Source: an uncultured Sutterella sp.
GTDB lineage: Bacteria > Pseudomonadota > Gammaproteobacteria > Burkholderiales > Burkholderiaceae_F
Direction: 5' to 3'
NCBI GenBank assembly: GCA_905213905.1
Contig: CAJMKD010000010.1
Coordinates: forward strand, 1-64,000
Length of the DNA stretch: 64,000 nt
Shown here: in pieces, positions 1 to 7,912 of the stretch
How the letters are laid out: each line of letters opens with the position of its first letter
Position numbering within the stretch: the first letter of the stretch is position 1
Notes under the pieces: generated by a model
The model's database searches: none
Told to the model about the DNA's origin: nothing
Seen by the model: only the letters and a program-made list of their open reading frames with translations
Position numbers and translations under genes: made by a program

Positions 1-27
1 CCAGTGAAAGTAGGTCATTGCCAGGCT
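1..27 (+). rRNA. rrf: 5S ribosomal RNA, 3' end only
   Basis: The first 27 bases read as the conserved 3' part of bacterial 5S rRNA: an AGTAGGTCATTGCCAGG core ending in CCAGGCT, which would pair with the 5' end outside the window. A rho-independent terminator follows 10 bases later, as expected at the end of an rrn operon. The rest of the operon lies upstream of the window. Confidence 0.85.
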
Positions 28-37
28 CCCTATTGAG

Positions 38-76
38 AAACCCCTCGTTGCTTAACCGCGCGAGGGGTTTTGCTTT
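38..76 (+). terminator. rho-independent terminator of the rRNA operon
   Basis: A ten-base stem (AAACCCCTCG with CGAGGGGTTT) and a 13-base loop are followed by TTTTGCTTT, directly after the 5S 3' end. Confidence 0.8.
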
Positions 77-86
77 ATAGCTGCGC

Positions 87-122
87 AGCGTTAAGAAAGC
101 GAGCGCTCGCTTTCTTAACGCT
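87..122. repeat. 36-bp perfect palindrome
   Basis: Two 18-base arms centred on GAGC/GCTC are perfectly self-complementary with no spacer, and TTT follows. It sits between the 5S terminator and the terminator of the convergent aminotransferase gene. It may be a second terminator or the remnant of a mobile-element end. Confidence 0.7.
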
Positions 123-131
123 TTTAAAGAC

Positions 132-165
132 GAAAAAGCCGCGGGCTTTTGGAGCGCCGCGGCTT
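132..165 (-). terminator. terminator of the aminotransferase gene
   Basis: Read on the minus strand, a nine-base stem (AAGCCGCGG / CCGCGGCTT) is followed by a T-rich run. It lies 33 bases past the stop of the aminotransferase. Confidence 0.75.
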
Positions 166-197
166 CAGGAATGCCGATTAACTACGGCCGAACCGTC

Positions 198-1412
198 TTA
201 CATGAACTTTTGCAGCGTTTCGGCGATCGACTTCACGCCGGCGATGATCTTCTCTTCAGGCACAGTGACGAACGAGAGGCGAGCCGTGTTGTTCTTGGGA
301 TGGTTCGCATAGAAGGCGAAGCCAGGCACGAACGCCACGGGGGTTTCTGCGGCGACGCAGGCCTTCAGGAGTTCCGTGGCATCAACGTTTTCCGGCAGCT
401 CGAGCCAAATGAACATGCCGCCCTTCGGGTGCGTCCACTTGATTTGCGGGTGCTTGGGCATGTAGGTGTCAAGTGCATTGAGCATGCATTCGGCGTGCTG
501 CTTGTAGATCGCGCGAACGAACGGGAGGTGGTTCTTCATGAGCCCCTGTTCAAGGCAGCGCGCGGTGATGAGCTGCGTGTAGGTCGACGTATGAAGGTCG
601 ACGGCGGTCTTCATTTCGGCAAGCGCATCGATAATGACCTTCGGCGCCATGAAGTAGCCGAGACGGAAGCCCGGCGCCAGAACTTTCGACATCGTGTTGA
701 GCGTGATCGTGCGTTCGGGCGCATAGGCGCGAAGCGACGGGGCGGGATGCTCGTCGTAGTAAATTTCGCCGTAGGGATTGTCTTCGAGAAGCCAGAAGTC
801 GTATTCGCGCGCTTTTTCCGCCAGAAGCTTGCGGCGTTCGATGTCGATCGAGCGGCCGGTCGGATTCTGGAACGTGGGCATCACATAAGCGAGCCGCGCA
901 CCGCGGCATTCTTCGCCGATGGCGGCCGGATTGAGGCCGTACTCGTCGTAGGGCAGCTCGACGAACTGCGGGCGGGAAAGCTGGAAGGCCTGAAGCGCAC
1001 CCATGTAGGTCGGGCTTTCAACAAGCATCTTCGAGCCTTCGTCCAGGAAGAGGCGGGCAATCATGTCGAGGCCCTGCTGAGAGCCGGAGCAAACAAGAAC
1101 CTGTTCGGCTTCGGTGGGGATGCCCTTTTCCGTTTCCCAGGCTGCGAGCGCCTTGCGCAGCTCCATCACGCCTTCGCAGGCGGAGTACTGCAGCGCGCGC
1201 TGGCCCTGATTGTCGATCACCCAGTTGGCGGCTTCCTTCACTGCAGCGAGCGGGAAGCCTTCAGGGGCGGGCAGGCCGCCGCCGAAGCTGATGACCTCGG
1301 GACGCGCTGCGAGCGCAAGCACATCCTGAATGACGGAGTTGCCCTTGGGCTTGCCGATTTCGCTGAAATGAGGCGTGGGTGTGCAGGTGTTCTTGCAGTC
1401 GCATGTGGTCAT
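198..1412 (-). CDS. PLP-dependent aminotransferase (2-aminoadipate/LysN-like, class I)
   Basis: A 404-residue fold-type I aminotransferase. The PLP lysine is K243 in TMSKVLAPGFRLGY. The substrate-side loop SFGGGLPAPEGFP is near residues 42-54, and the cofactor-binding segments SGSQQGLD (about 109-116) and NPTGRS (183-188) are present. Length and motifs match the LysN / MocR-catalytic-domain group of cytosolic enzymes that transaminate 2-aminoadipate, aromatic or branched amino acids. The exact substrate cannot be read from sequence. There is no N-terminal GntR domain, so it is a free enzyme and not a MocR regulator. The N-terminus has an unusual cluster of three Cys (residues 4, 6 and 10). 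It is transcribed alone, divergently from an MFS gene, and ends at a clear terminator. Confidence 0.85.
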   Translation of the reverse strand: MTTCDCKNTCTPTPHFSEIGKPKGNSVIQDVLALAARPEVISFGGGLPAPEGFPLAAVKEAANWVIDNQGQRALQYSACEGVMELRKALAAWETEKGIPTEAEQVLVCSGSQQGLDMIARLFLDEGSKMLVESPTYMGALQAFQLSRPQFVELPYDEYGLNPAAIGEECRGARLAYVMPTFQNPTGRSIDIERRKLLAEKAREYDFWLLEDNPYGEIYYDEHPAPSLRAYAPERTITLNTMSKVLAPGFRLGYFMAPKVIIDALAEMKTAVDLHTSTYTQLITARCLEQGLMKNHLPFVRAIYKQHAECMLNALDTYMPKHPQIKWTHPKGGMFIWLELPENVDATELLKACVAAETPVAFVPGFAFYANHPKNNTARLSFVTVPEEKIIAGVKSIAETLQKFM

Positions 1413-1606
1413 GATTGATCTCTTTTAGGAAAAAGCGTGCGCCGGCGCGTCTTCGGACGGTCATCGCGAATGGTGTTGAGCGCGCGCACGAGGATTTTTG
1501 AAGCGAATTCACTTTCCATTCTATGGGTGCGGAATAAACGGGGATTATCCGAAGACGTCGTCATTGACGGTCTTTGTGACGGTTTTTCGATGAAATAAGG
1601 GGTCGA

Positions 1607-1624
1607 ATAGGTGGTGTCACCTAT
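1607..1624. promoter_or_regulatory. candidate operator (inverted repeat ATAGGTG-4-CACCTAT)
   Basis: A seven-base inverted repeat with a four-base spacer lies in the 366-bp divergent region between the aminotransferase and the MFS gene. It contains GGTG-4-CACC symmetry of the kind dimeric HTH regulators bind. No regulator gene is adjacent. The rest of this intergenic stretch shows nothing I can assign. Confidence 0.35.
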
Positions 1625-1778
1625 GCGGTTGCCGCTTTGACAGGAGAATTGCCTTTAAAGGACAGTTTCTCGTTGTCGGCCAATCAGGCTCAAAGGACTA
1701 CATAAAAAGAATTAGAGGCAGGTAAAAAAGATTAGAATCTTCACGCGGCAACAAAACGAAACAATCACAAAAGCAAGC

Positions 1779-3047
1779 ATGCGAAATCGAACAACCTGCG
1801 GCGGGGCGGAGGCGGCATTCCCAGGGGGCCGATCATGGAAGGCGCTCGTCGCGCTTTTCTTTTTCGGCTGGATGTGCTTTGCCGCCGACAGGCTGCTTCT
1901 CAATCCGATGCAGCCGCTCATACGAGAAACGTTCGGCATCGGCAATGCGGAATTCGGCCTTGTGATGACGGTCTTTCTCGCCGTCTACGGTCTCATGCAG
2001 ATTCCCGTCGGCATGGCGGCCGATGTGTTCGGCTGCCGAAGGATCCTTGTGACCGGCGTTTTTCTTTCTGCGGTTTTCACGGCGCTCTACAGCACAGCGG
2101 AAAGCTTTGCGATGCTGCTTTGCCTGCGCTTTTGCGCCGGCTTTTCCGAATCCTGCTACTACGGACCGCAGTGTGCGCTCGCTTCCCGATACATTCCCAG
2201 AAATCGCCGAACGCTCGGCTTTTCAATCATGTGCTGCGGGCAGCCGATCGGGATTGCGTTCGGGCTGACGGGCGCGAGCCTGCTCGCCTACAACTTGGAT
2301 TTGGGCTGGCGCCTGCCCTGCATCATCTACGGGGCGTTCACCCTTCTCGCTGCGCTTGCCGTCATTCGTATCGTTCCGAAGGACTTGCCGGCAAAAGCCC
2401 CGTGCGCGATCGCCGCTGCGCCCTCGATGCCGTATTTGAAGCGACTCGGCATTCTTTTTGGAAACCGCACCTATATTGCGCTTCTCGTTCTGGGCTTCAT
2501 CGACATGATGGTCTTTCTGATGATGACGACCTGGGTGCCGGTTTTTCTGCGCGAAACGAAGCTTTTGAGCGAAGAAGTGCTGAGCTGGCTCTCTTCTTCG
2601 ATTACCTGGGCAGCCATTCCGGCAGCGCTCGGCTGGGCCTGGATTGCGGACCGCTTTCACTGCAGAAAGCAGCTCCTTGTCATTCTCTTTCCCGTGGCGG
2701 CCGGGAGCCTTTTTCTCCTGAAGCTGGCCGACGGCGTCGGGCTCACCACATTTGCGCTCATTCTCTATGGCATGACAGGGAAGCTCGGCATCGACGCCAT
2801 TCTGACAAGCCTTATTGCGGACTCTGCGCCCGATACGCTGCGCTCGAGCGCCTTCGGCTTCTACAACGCCGTATCGATGACGGGCGCTACCTTTTCGCCC
2901 GTGATTCACGGCATGCTTCGCGACGCGACGGGCTGCTGGGATGCATCCTTCATTCTTTCGGTGTTCCTCCTTCTCACCGGCGCCTTCACGGTGCTCGCGA
3001 TTTTTCTGAAGGATAAGGACTCAGCCCGCTCGAAGGCTGATGCATGA
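1779..3047 (+). CDS. MFS transporter
   Basis: A 422-residue major facilitator protein with about 12 hydrophobic segments. The first is around residues 26-45 (LVALFFFGWMCFAADRLLLN). The second-third helix loop GMAADVFGCRR carries the MFS signature (G-x3-D-x6-R). A charged central loop lies near residue 200. It resembles the organic-anion/sugar-phosphate side of the family, but the substrate is not readable. No convincing Shine-Dalgarno precedes the ATG. The true start could be a little downstream, since the first 20 residues precede the first helix and carry no recognisable signal. It is monocistronic, divergent from the aminotransferase and convergent with nth. Confidence 0.8.
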   Translation: MRNRTTCGGAEAAFPGGRSWKALVALFFFGWMCFAADRLLLNPMQPLIRETFGIGNAEFGLVMTVFLAVYGLMQIPVGMAADVFGCRRILVTGVFLSAVFTALYSTAESFAMLLCLRFCAGFSESCYYGPQCALASRYIPRNRRTLGFSIMCCGQPIGIAFGLTGASLLAYNLDLGWRLPCIIYGAFTLLAALAVIRIVPKDLPAKAPCAIAAAPSMPYLKRLGILFGNRTYIALLVLGFIDMMVFLMMTTWVPVFLRETKLLSEEVLSWLSSSITWAAIPAALGWAWIADRFHCRKQLLVILFPVAAGSLFLLKLADGVGLTTFALILYGMTGKLGIDAILTSLIADSAPDTLRSSAFGFYNAVSMTGATFSPVIHGMLRDATGCWDASFILSVFLLLTGAFTVLAIFLKDKDSARSKADA

Positions 3048-3050
3048 AAC

Positions 3051-3080
3051 GCGCCTGTCGCCCATTGGAGCGTCAGGCGC
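3051..3080. terminator. hairpin between convergent genes
   Basis: GCGCCTG and CAGGCGC form a seven-base stem in the 66-bp gap between the convergent MFS and nth genes. There is no long T-run on either strand, so it is at best a weak bidirectional terminator. Confidence 0.35.
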
Positions 3081-3113
3081 AAAAGGCTGAAAGGAACGCA
3101 GGAGGCCTTCGGG

Positions 3114-3863
3114 CTAGTTTTCGGACTGTTCTGCCTTGGCGGCTGTGCGCTTCGCTGCGGAACCCTTGCCGCCGGCGCGCTTCTTCGCGGCCGGCTTTTC
3201 GTGCGATTCAGCAGCAAGTTCGGCGAGCCTCGCCTTCTTTTCAGGGGCGCTGCAGAAATCAGCGACGGGACACCCCTCGCATTCCGGATTTCTTGCCTTG
3301 CAGCAGTAGCGGCCGAAGAGAAGCAGCCAGTGGTGTGCGTTGAGCCGGAATTCCTCCGGCACAATCTTCAAAAGCTTTTCTTCAACCTCTGCGGGGGTCT
3401 TGCCTTTGGCAAAGCCCGTGCGGTTGCAGACGCGGAAGATGTGCGTGTCGACCGCAATGGTCGGCTCGCCGAAGGCGACGTTGAGAACGACGTTGGCGGT
3501 TTTGCGCCCGACGCCCGGGAGCGCCACCAGCGCTTTGAAGTCGCGCGGGACCTCGCCGCCGTATTTTTCCTGCAGAATCGCCGCCGCTTCAACAACGTGC
3601 TTGGCTTTCGTGCGGAAGAGGTTGAGCGTCTTCACGTAAGGCAGCAGGCCCTCGACGCCAAGATCGAGAATGGCCTGCGGCGTATTGGCGACAGGAAAGA
3701 GCTTTGCTGTCGCGAGGTTGACGCCTTTGTCCGTTGCTTGCGCCGACAGCATGACGGCGACAAGCAGTTCGAAAGGCGTTTTGAACTGAAGCTCCGATTT
3801 GGGTTCGGGGAATCGGTCACGGAGCCGGGCCATGAAGACCGGGCGGTCGTTCTTTTTGATCAT
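3114..3863 (-). CDS. nth: endonuclease III (DNA glycosylase/AP lyase)
   Basis: A 249-residue base-excision repair enzyme that removes oxidised pyrimidines and cleaves the abasic site. The helix-hairpin-helix LPGVGRKTANVV carries the catalytic lysine K121. The catalytic aspartate D139 is in AVDTHIFRV. The C-terminal 4Fe-4S ligands follow the family spacing C-x6-C-x2-C-x5-C (CKARNPECEGCPVADFC). The first 210 residues match the usual length. About 38 extra C-terminal residues are Lys/Ala-rich and probably disordered. It follows the RnfB-like gene by 30 bp on the same strand, an association also seen for nth and rsx/rnf genes in Escherichia coli. Confidence 0.95.
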   Translation of the reverse strand: MIKKNDRPVFMARLRDRFPEPKSELQFKTPFELLVAVMLSAQATDKGVNLATAKLFPVANTPQAILDLGVEGLLPYVKTLNLFRTKAKHVVEAAAILQEKYGGEVPRDFKALVALPGVGRKTANVVLNVAFGEPTIAVDTHIFRVCNRTGFAKGKTPAEVEEKLLKIVPEEFRLNAHHWLLLFGRYCCKARNPECEGCPVADFCSAPEKKARLAELAAESHEKPAAKKRAGGKGSAAKRTAAKAEQSEN

Positions 3864-3893
3864 TCTGAAACTCGCTTGGCCGTTCGGCAGCCG

Positions 3894-4523
3894 CTATTTC
3901 TGCGCGCGCTTTCTGGCGAGCGCCATGATGTCAGCAAGAAAATTCTTGCGCTCGAGCGCCTGCGCCGCGCCCGCATCGGCGCGCAGCGCCTTGAGGCGCG
4001 CATCCTCCTGAGCGCGGCGCTTGACGCGCCTTGCCCATGTTTCCTCGAAAAGGCGCTTGGCGCGGCGTGCATCCTCGTCCGTCCAGGCTGCGCCGGTTTC
4101 CACGAAATCGATGCAGTCCATCGGGCAGGCTGGCGCGCAAAGCGCGCAGCCGGTGCACCGCTCAGCGATGACGCCGTGCAGATGCTTGGGCGCGCCTGCA
4201 ATGGCGTCCGTCGGGCAGGCTTTGGCGCACCAGCCGCAGCCGATGCAGTCTGCAGCGCGCACATGCGCAACGGCAAAAGGCACTTCACGGCCGAATTCAG
4301 GATCAAGCGCCGTTTCCGGCAGTCCCGTCGCGCGGGCAAGCTTCGCGATGCCGCGTGCGCCGCCGGGCGCGCAGCGATTGATGGGCGCAAGCCCTTGGGC
4401 GATGGCTTGCGCATAGGCGGCGCAGCCGTCGAAGCCGCACTGCCGGCACTGCGTCTGCGGCAGCAGCGCGTCAATGGCCTCGGCGGAAACAGGCAGAGGA
4501 AGCGGATGATTCTGAAGCGTCAT
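3894..4523 (-). CDS. rnfB: RnfB-like iron-sulfur protein
   Basis: A 209-residue soluble ferredoxin-like protein. The N-terminal cluster domain (CRQCGFDGCAAYAQAI, about residues 26-41, with another Cys near 51) is the RnfB/Fes-type 4Fe-4S domain. Two bacterial ferredoxin motifs follow: CIGCGWCAKACP (about 93-104) and CTGCALCAPACP (about 123-134). The rest is an alpha-helical charged tail. Unlike classical RnfB it lacks the N-terminal membrane anchor, and no rnfA, C, D, G or E genes are nearby. This is the stand-alone beta-proteobacterial form, whose partner is not established. It lies between the ferredoxin-NADP reductase and nth and is probably co-transcribed with both. Confidence 0.85.
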   Translation of the reverse strand: MTLQNHPLPLPVSAEAIDALLPQTQCRQCGFDGCAAYAQAIAQGLAPINRCAPGGARGIAKLARATGLPETALDPEFGREVPFAVAHVRAADCIGCGWCAKACPTDAIAGAPKHLHGVIAERCTGCALCAPACPMDCIDFVETGAAWTDEDARRAKRLFEETWARRVKRRAQEDARLKALRADAGAAQALERKNFLADIMALARKRAQK

Positions 4524-4576
4524 GAGAGGTGTGGAAACAAAGGAGGAGAGGCTGCCGGCGCCGTGCGCTGCAGGGC

Positions 4577-5338
4577 TTACCAGAAAGTCTCTGCGACGAG
4601 CTGGCCCGGTCGTCCGAAGCGCGGCGATATGATGCCGCGCTTTTTGAGTTCCGCACGCATGGCATCAATGAAAGCGGGGTTGCCGCAAAGGAGCGCTCGC
4701 GCATTTTCAGGCGTGAGCGTTCGTCCGACGGCGCGCTCGAGTTCGCCTGAAGCAATGAGCGCAGGAATGCGCTCGCAGAATTCGCCCGCTTTGGCCGGAT
4801 CCGTTTCGCGCGTCGTCGATACGACGAGCCGAAGCTTCGAGCGCGGTGCGAAGACTTCGTTGAACGACTTTTCGAGCTCTCGGGCGAGAACCGCTTCGTC
4901 GCCCGTGCGCACGCAGTCGACGAGAACAATTTCATGCCACGGGTAATGCGAATCGGGATTGCGCAGAATGGAGGCGAAGGGAGCCAGCCCGGAGCCCGTG
5001 GCGAAGAGCCAGAGCGTTTTGCCGCCCGGAATGCGCTCAGGGAAGAGATTCCCCTGTGCGTCGCCGTCAAGAAGCGCTTCGTCGCCGGGATTGAGCGCTG
5101 TGATGCGGGGCGACAGCTGGCCGTCGGGAACGGCTGTGATGAAGAAGTCGAGCGTATCGGCCCAGGGCGCTGATGCGATTGAATAGGCTCGCATCACCGG
5201 TTCGGCGTCGCCTTCGAGTTGAAGGCCGATGCGGGCGAATTGGCCCGCTTTGAAAACGAAGCCTTCAGGCTTTTCAAAGCGAAGGACGAAAAGACGAGGC
5301 GCTGCCTCGCGCTTTTCGAGAAGCTTGATGGTCTGCAT
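4577..5338 (-). CDS. fpr: ferredoxin--NADP(+) reductase
   Basis: A 253-residue FAD enzyme moving electrons between NADPH and ferredoxin or flavodoxin. The FAD-binding RAYS motif is at 50-53 and the NADP-side GSGLAPF motif at 115-121. The C-terminus ends in the aromatic ETFW typical of bacterial Fpr. I chose the start at 5338 because AGGAGG lies 10 bases upstream and the protein then begins MQTIKLLEKRE, as in the family. The frame stays open further upstream, but that extension would overlap fdxA and looks non-coding. It sits downstream of the fdxA terminator and 53 bp before the RnfB-like gene, so ferredoxin, its reductase and another iron-sulfur carrier are grouped. Confidence 0.93.
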   Translation of the reverse strand: MQTIKLLEKREAAPRLFVLRFEKPEGFVFKAGQFARIGLQLEGDAEPVMRAYSIASAPWADTLDFFITAVPDGQLSPRITALNPGDEALLDGDAQGNLFPERIPGGKTLWLFATGSGLAPFASILRNPDSHYPWHEIVLVDCVRTGDEAVLARELEKSFNEVFAPRSKLRLVVSTTRETDPAKAGEFCERIPALIASGELERAVGRTLTPENARALLCGNPAFIDAMRAELKKRGIISPRFGRPGQLVAETFW

Positions 5339-5433
5339 GGGTGAAAAACCTCCTGGTTTGCATCCTTGGATGCCGCTCGATTGTATCGCGAGGACTCGTT
5401 GGCGGGGGTGCGCCGTGCGCTCGAGCGAAGTCG

Positions 5434-5469
5434 AAAAAAAGCCCGCGCGATCGGACGGATCGGGCGGGC
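5434..5469 (-). terminator. terminator of fdxA
   Basis: On the minus strand a 12-base stem with one mismatch (GCCCGCCCGATC / GATCGCGCGGGC) is followed by seven T. It lies 33 bases past the fdxA stop. Confidence 0.85.
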
Positions 5470-5501
5470 CTGCTGCGGCGAAAAGGCCGGCGAGCGAGAC
5501 G

Positions 5502-5834
5502 TCAATCCCAGGTCTTCTTGAGGAACTGGAGCTTGCCGGTCTTGCCGCGCCATTCATCGGCGTCGTCGGGTGCAGGCTTGCGGTGCGTGATGGAAGGCCA
5601 TTCGCGAGCGAGCTCCGCATTGAGCGCGATGAACTCCTGCTGATCTTCCGGCACGTCTTCCTCGGCGTAAATCGCCGCTTCAGGACATTCGGGAATGCAG
5701 ACGGCGCAGTCGATGCATTCATCGGGGTCGATCACGAGGAAGTTCGGACCTTCGCGGAAGGCATCCACCGGGCAGACGTCGACGCAGTCGGTGCGCTTGC
5801 AGCCGATGCAGGCTTCGCAGACAACATGAGCCAT
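5502..5834 (-). CDS. fdxA: 7Fe ferredoxin FdxA
   Basis: A 110-residue cytosolic ferredoxin with the 3Fe-4S plus 4Fe-4S arrangement. CEACIGCKRTDCVDVCP opens the protein and CIDCAVCIPECP follows near residues 40-51. The acidic C-terminal half ending in LKKTWD is characteristic of the proteobacterial FdxA family. The length is typical. It is transcribed just upstream of the ferredoxin-NADP reductase, its likely redox partner, with its own terminator between the two. Confidence 0.95.
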   Translation of the reverse strand: MAHVVCEACIGCKRTDCVDVCPVDAFREGPNFLVIDPDECIDCAVCIPECPEAAIYAEEDVPEDQQEFIALNAELAREWPSITHRKPAPDDADEWRGKTGKLQFLKKTWD

Positions 5835-5968
5835 TTTTCTTTTCTCTCCAAGGAGTCGGGTTCTGCTGATTCAACCGGCGGGGCCGCCCTGGGTGGCCGC
5901 AAATGCGTCGGGCGCCGGTTGAGGGTGAAAAAATCGAATCTGATAATTCTATCGCTTTCGAGAATAAA

Positions 5969-5995
5969 GAAAACCCGCCGAAACCGGCGGGTTTT
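5969..5995 (-). terminator. terminator of the CoA-disulfide reductase gene
   Basis: A ten-base perfect stem (AAACCCGCCG / CGGCGGGTTT) has a four-base loop and T-rich flanks. It sits 21 bases past the stop of the gene ending at 6017. Confidence 0.8.
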
Positions 5996-6016
5996 CTCGC
6001 GGGCCCAAGCGACGCC

Positions 6017-7732
6017 TTAGGCTTCGCGGGGCGCCGTGAGATGCCAGTAGCGCATGCCGCCCGTCAGAACGTAGACAGGCTGCGCCGGCCGGCGGCCTGC
6101 GAGCGCGCGCGCGGCGGCATAGGCGCGCACGGCAGAGCGGCAGACAACAACGACGGGGTTCCCCTCGGGGATTTCGTCGATGCGCTCGCGCAGCTCGCCG
6201 AGCGGAATATCGAGGAGCGGCCAGGGGAGCGCATCTTCGGCGATTTCAGCCGGTTCGCGAACGTCAAGCAGGGTGACGCCGCCGGAGAAGTCCGCGCCTT
6301 CGCCAAGATAAGGCGCGTTTCCTGCCATGACCGCGCGAAGCTCCTGAGGCTCGATGAAGCGCACGAGTCCCGAGAGAATGTTTTCGGCAATGTGTCCCGC
6401 CGTATTGACGGCATCCTTGGGCGTGCCCGTCTGCGGGCAGTAGCAGAGATCGAGCTCGGCCAAGTCATGCACCGTTGCCTTGAAGCGCATGGCGGTGCTC
6501 ACGACGTCGATGCGCTTGTCGGCGCCTTCGCGTCCAATCGCCTGTGCGCCGAGCACGCGGCCTTCGGCGTCAAAGAGCACCTTGAGGACGAGCTCGACGC
6601 TCCCCGGGTACCAGGCGACGTGATTGCGCCCGATGACGGTGGCGCGGAAAAAGTCCTTGTGGGGCGTGCGGCCCTCGTTGATGAGCGCCTGCTCGCTCTT
6701 GCCCGTCGAAGCCCAGAGCGTGCCGAAAAGCGAGATGCCGTTCGTTGCAAAGCCGCCCGCCGTGGGCGTCTTCGCAAAGCCCGCGAGCGCGTCGGCGGCT
6801 TTGCGGCCTTCCTTGGCGGCTGTGCCTGCGAGCATCATCGGGCGCATGGCGCCCGAGACCGGATCAAGGCTCGTGGCGACGTCGCCTGCGGCAAAGATCG
6901 ACGGATCGCTCGTGCGCATGAAGGCATCCGTGAGAATCGTGTCGCGCGGCCCGAGCGCGAGTCCTGCTTCGCGGGCCAGATCCACGCGCGGCATGACGCC
7001 GGCGGCGGAAATGACGTCGTCGACGATGAGAGCGTCGCCCGTCGAGAGCGTGAGTTTGAACGTGCCGTCATCGCGCTTTTCGACTTTGACGACAGATGTG
7101 TTCGTGTGAATGTGAAGATTCTTCGCCTTGGATTCCGCCAGGCGGATGAAGGCGTTTGAGAGGCCTTCATCATTGCGGCCCATGATCGTGCGTCCGTATT
7201 CCATGAGGTGCACGACGCCGCCACGACGAATGACGTTCTCCGCTGTTTCAAGGCCGACGGCGCCGCCGCCCACGATGCCGACGCGGCAGCCGGGCGTCTT
7301 CGAGAGCTTTTCCTCAAGGCGCAGGGCGTCCTCGGGACGCCAGAGCGGATGCGCGTTTTCGCGCAGGCCTTCGATCGGCAGAATGCGCGCGGCTGCGCCA
7401 GTTGCGAGAATGAGCCGGTCGTAGGGCGTCTCGAAAATCTCGTTTGTCTCGAGGTTCTTCACGCGCAGGGTCTTGGCTTCGCGGTTGATCGAGAGCACTT
7501 CGTGACGTTCGCGGATCTCGATCGCATACATGGCCTCCAGGCGCGCGGCGCTTGCCGCGTAAAGGCCTTCGGGCCGAACGACGCCGCCCGCATAATAGGG
7601 AAGCGCGCAGTTGGCAAAGGAGATTCGTTCGCCGCGTTCATAAACAACGACGTCGGCATCCTCCATAAGACGCTTGACGCGCGTAGCGGCCGTAATGCCG
7701 GCGGCAACGCCGCCCACGATGACGATGCGCAT
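6017..7732 (-). CDS. CoA-disulfide reductase / NADH oxidase-type flavoprotein fused to rhodanese
   Basis: A 571-residue cytosolic enzyme of the CoADR-RHD type, which reduces CoA disulfides, persulfides or polysulfides with NAD(P)H. The FAD-binding motif is at the N-terminus (VIVGGVAAGITAA). The single redox cysteine C42 lies in SFANCALPYY, the CoADR/Npx signature. The NAD-binding GIVGGGAVGLETAENV is around residues 151-166, and the second FAD motif is IFAAGD. The C-terminal rhodanese domain (about 470-571) keeps its catalytic cysteine C531 in VVVCRSAVRAY, so both halves look active. It is monocistronic and divergent from dinB. A separate two-domain sulfurtransferase lies at 18.4 kb, hinting at substantial sulfane-sulfur handling. 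Confidence 0.88.
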   Translation of the reverse strand: MRIVIVGGVAAGITAATRVKRLMEDADVVVYERGERISFANCALPYYAGGVVRPEGLYAASAARLEAMYAIEIRERHEVLSINREAKTLRVKNLETNEIFETPYDRLILATGAAARILPIEGLRENAHPLWRPEDALRLEEKLSKTPGCRVGIVGGGAVGLETAENVIRRGGVVHLMEYGRTIMGRNDEGLSNAFIRLAESKAKNLHIHTNTSVVKVEKRDDGTFKLTLSTGDALIVDDVISAAGVMPRVDLAREAGLALGPRDTILTDAFMRTSDPSIFAAGDVATSLDPVSGAMRPMMLAGTAAKEGRKAADALAGFAKTPTAGGFATNGISLFGTLWASTGKSEQALINEGRTPHKDFFRATVIGRNHVAWYPGSVELVLKVLFDAEGRVLGAQAIGREGADKRIDVVSTAMRFKATVHDLAELDLCYCPQTGTPKDAVNTAGHIAENILSGLVRFIEPQELRAVMAGNAPYLGEGADFSGGVTLLDVREPAEIAEDALPWPLLDIPLGELRERIDEIPEGNPVVVVCRSAVRAYAAARALAGRRPAQPVYVLTGGMRYWHLTAPREA

Positions 7733-7912
7733 GGGAATCGGGTCCTTCCTCGAGATGTATGAAAGAATCTGATTCTAGCCGTGCGGCCCGCATCCGCCGC
7801 TGCGCCCGACTCTTCTACGGGGTAAGGTTTGTGTAGGATGCCAGGCACAAGCCGGCTGGTTTTTTCCCCACACTTCTTCTTCATTCTTCCGCGCAAGCGG
7901 TCTTTGAAGCGC

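Noticed and set aside
171..1418. A 415-codon open frame on the plus strand opposite the aminotransferase
   Set aside because: It mirrors the codon structure of the well-supported aminotransferase on the other strand, is Arg/His/Glu-rich and has no motifs. High-GC genes produce such shadow frames throughout the window.
3201..4946. A 581-codon plus-strand frame across nth, the RnfB-like gene and fpr
   Set aside because: It runs antisense through three genes with intact motifs; composition is typical of shadow frames.
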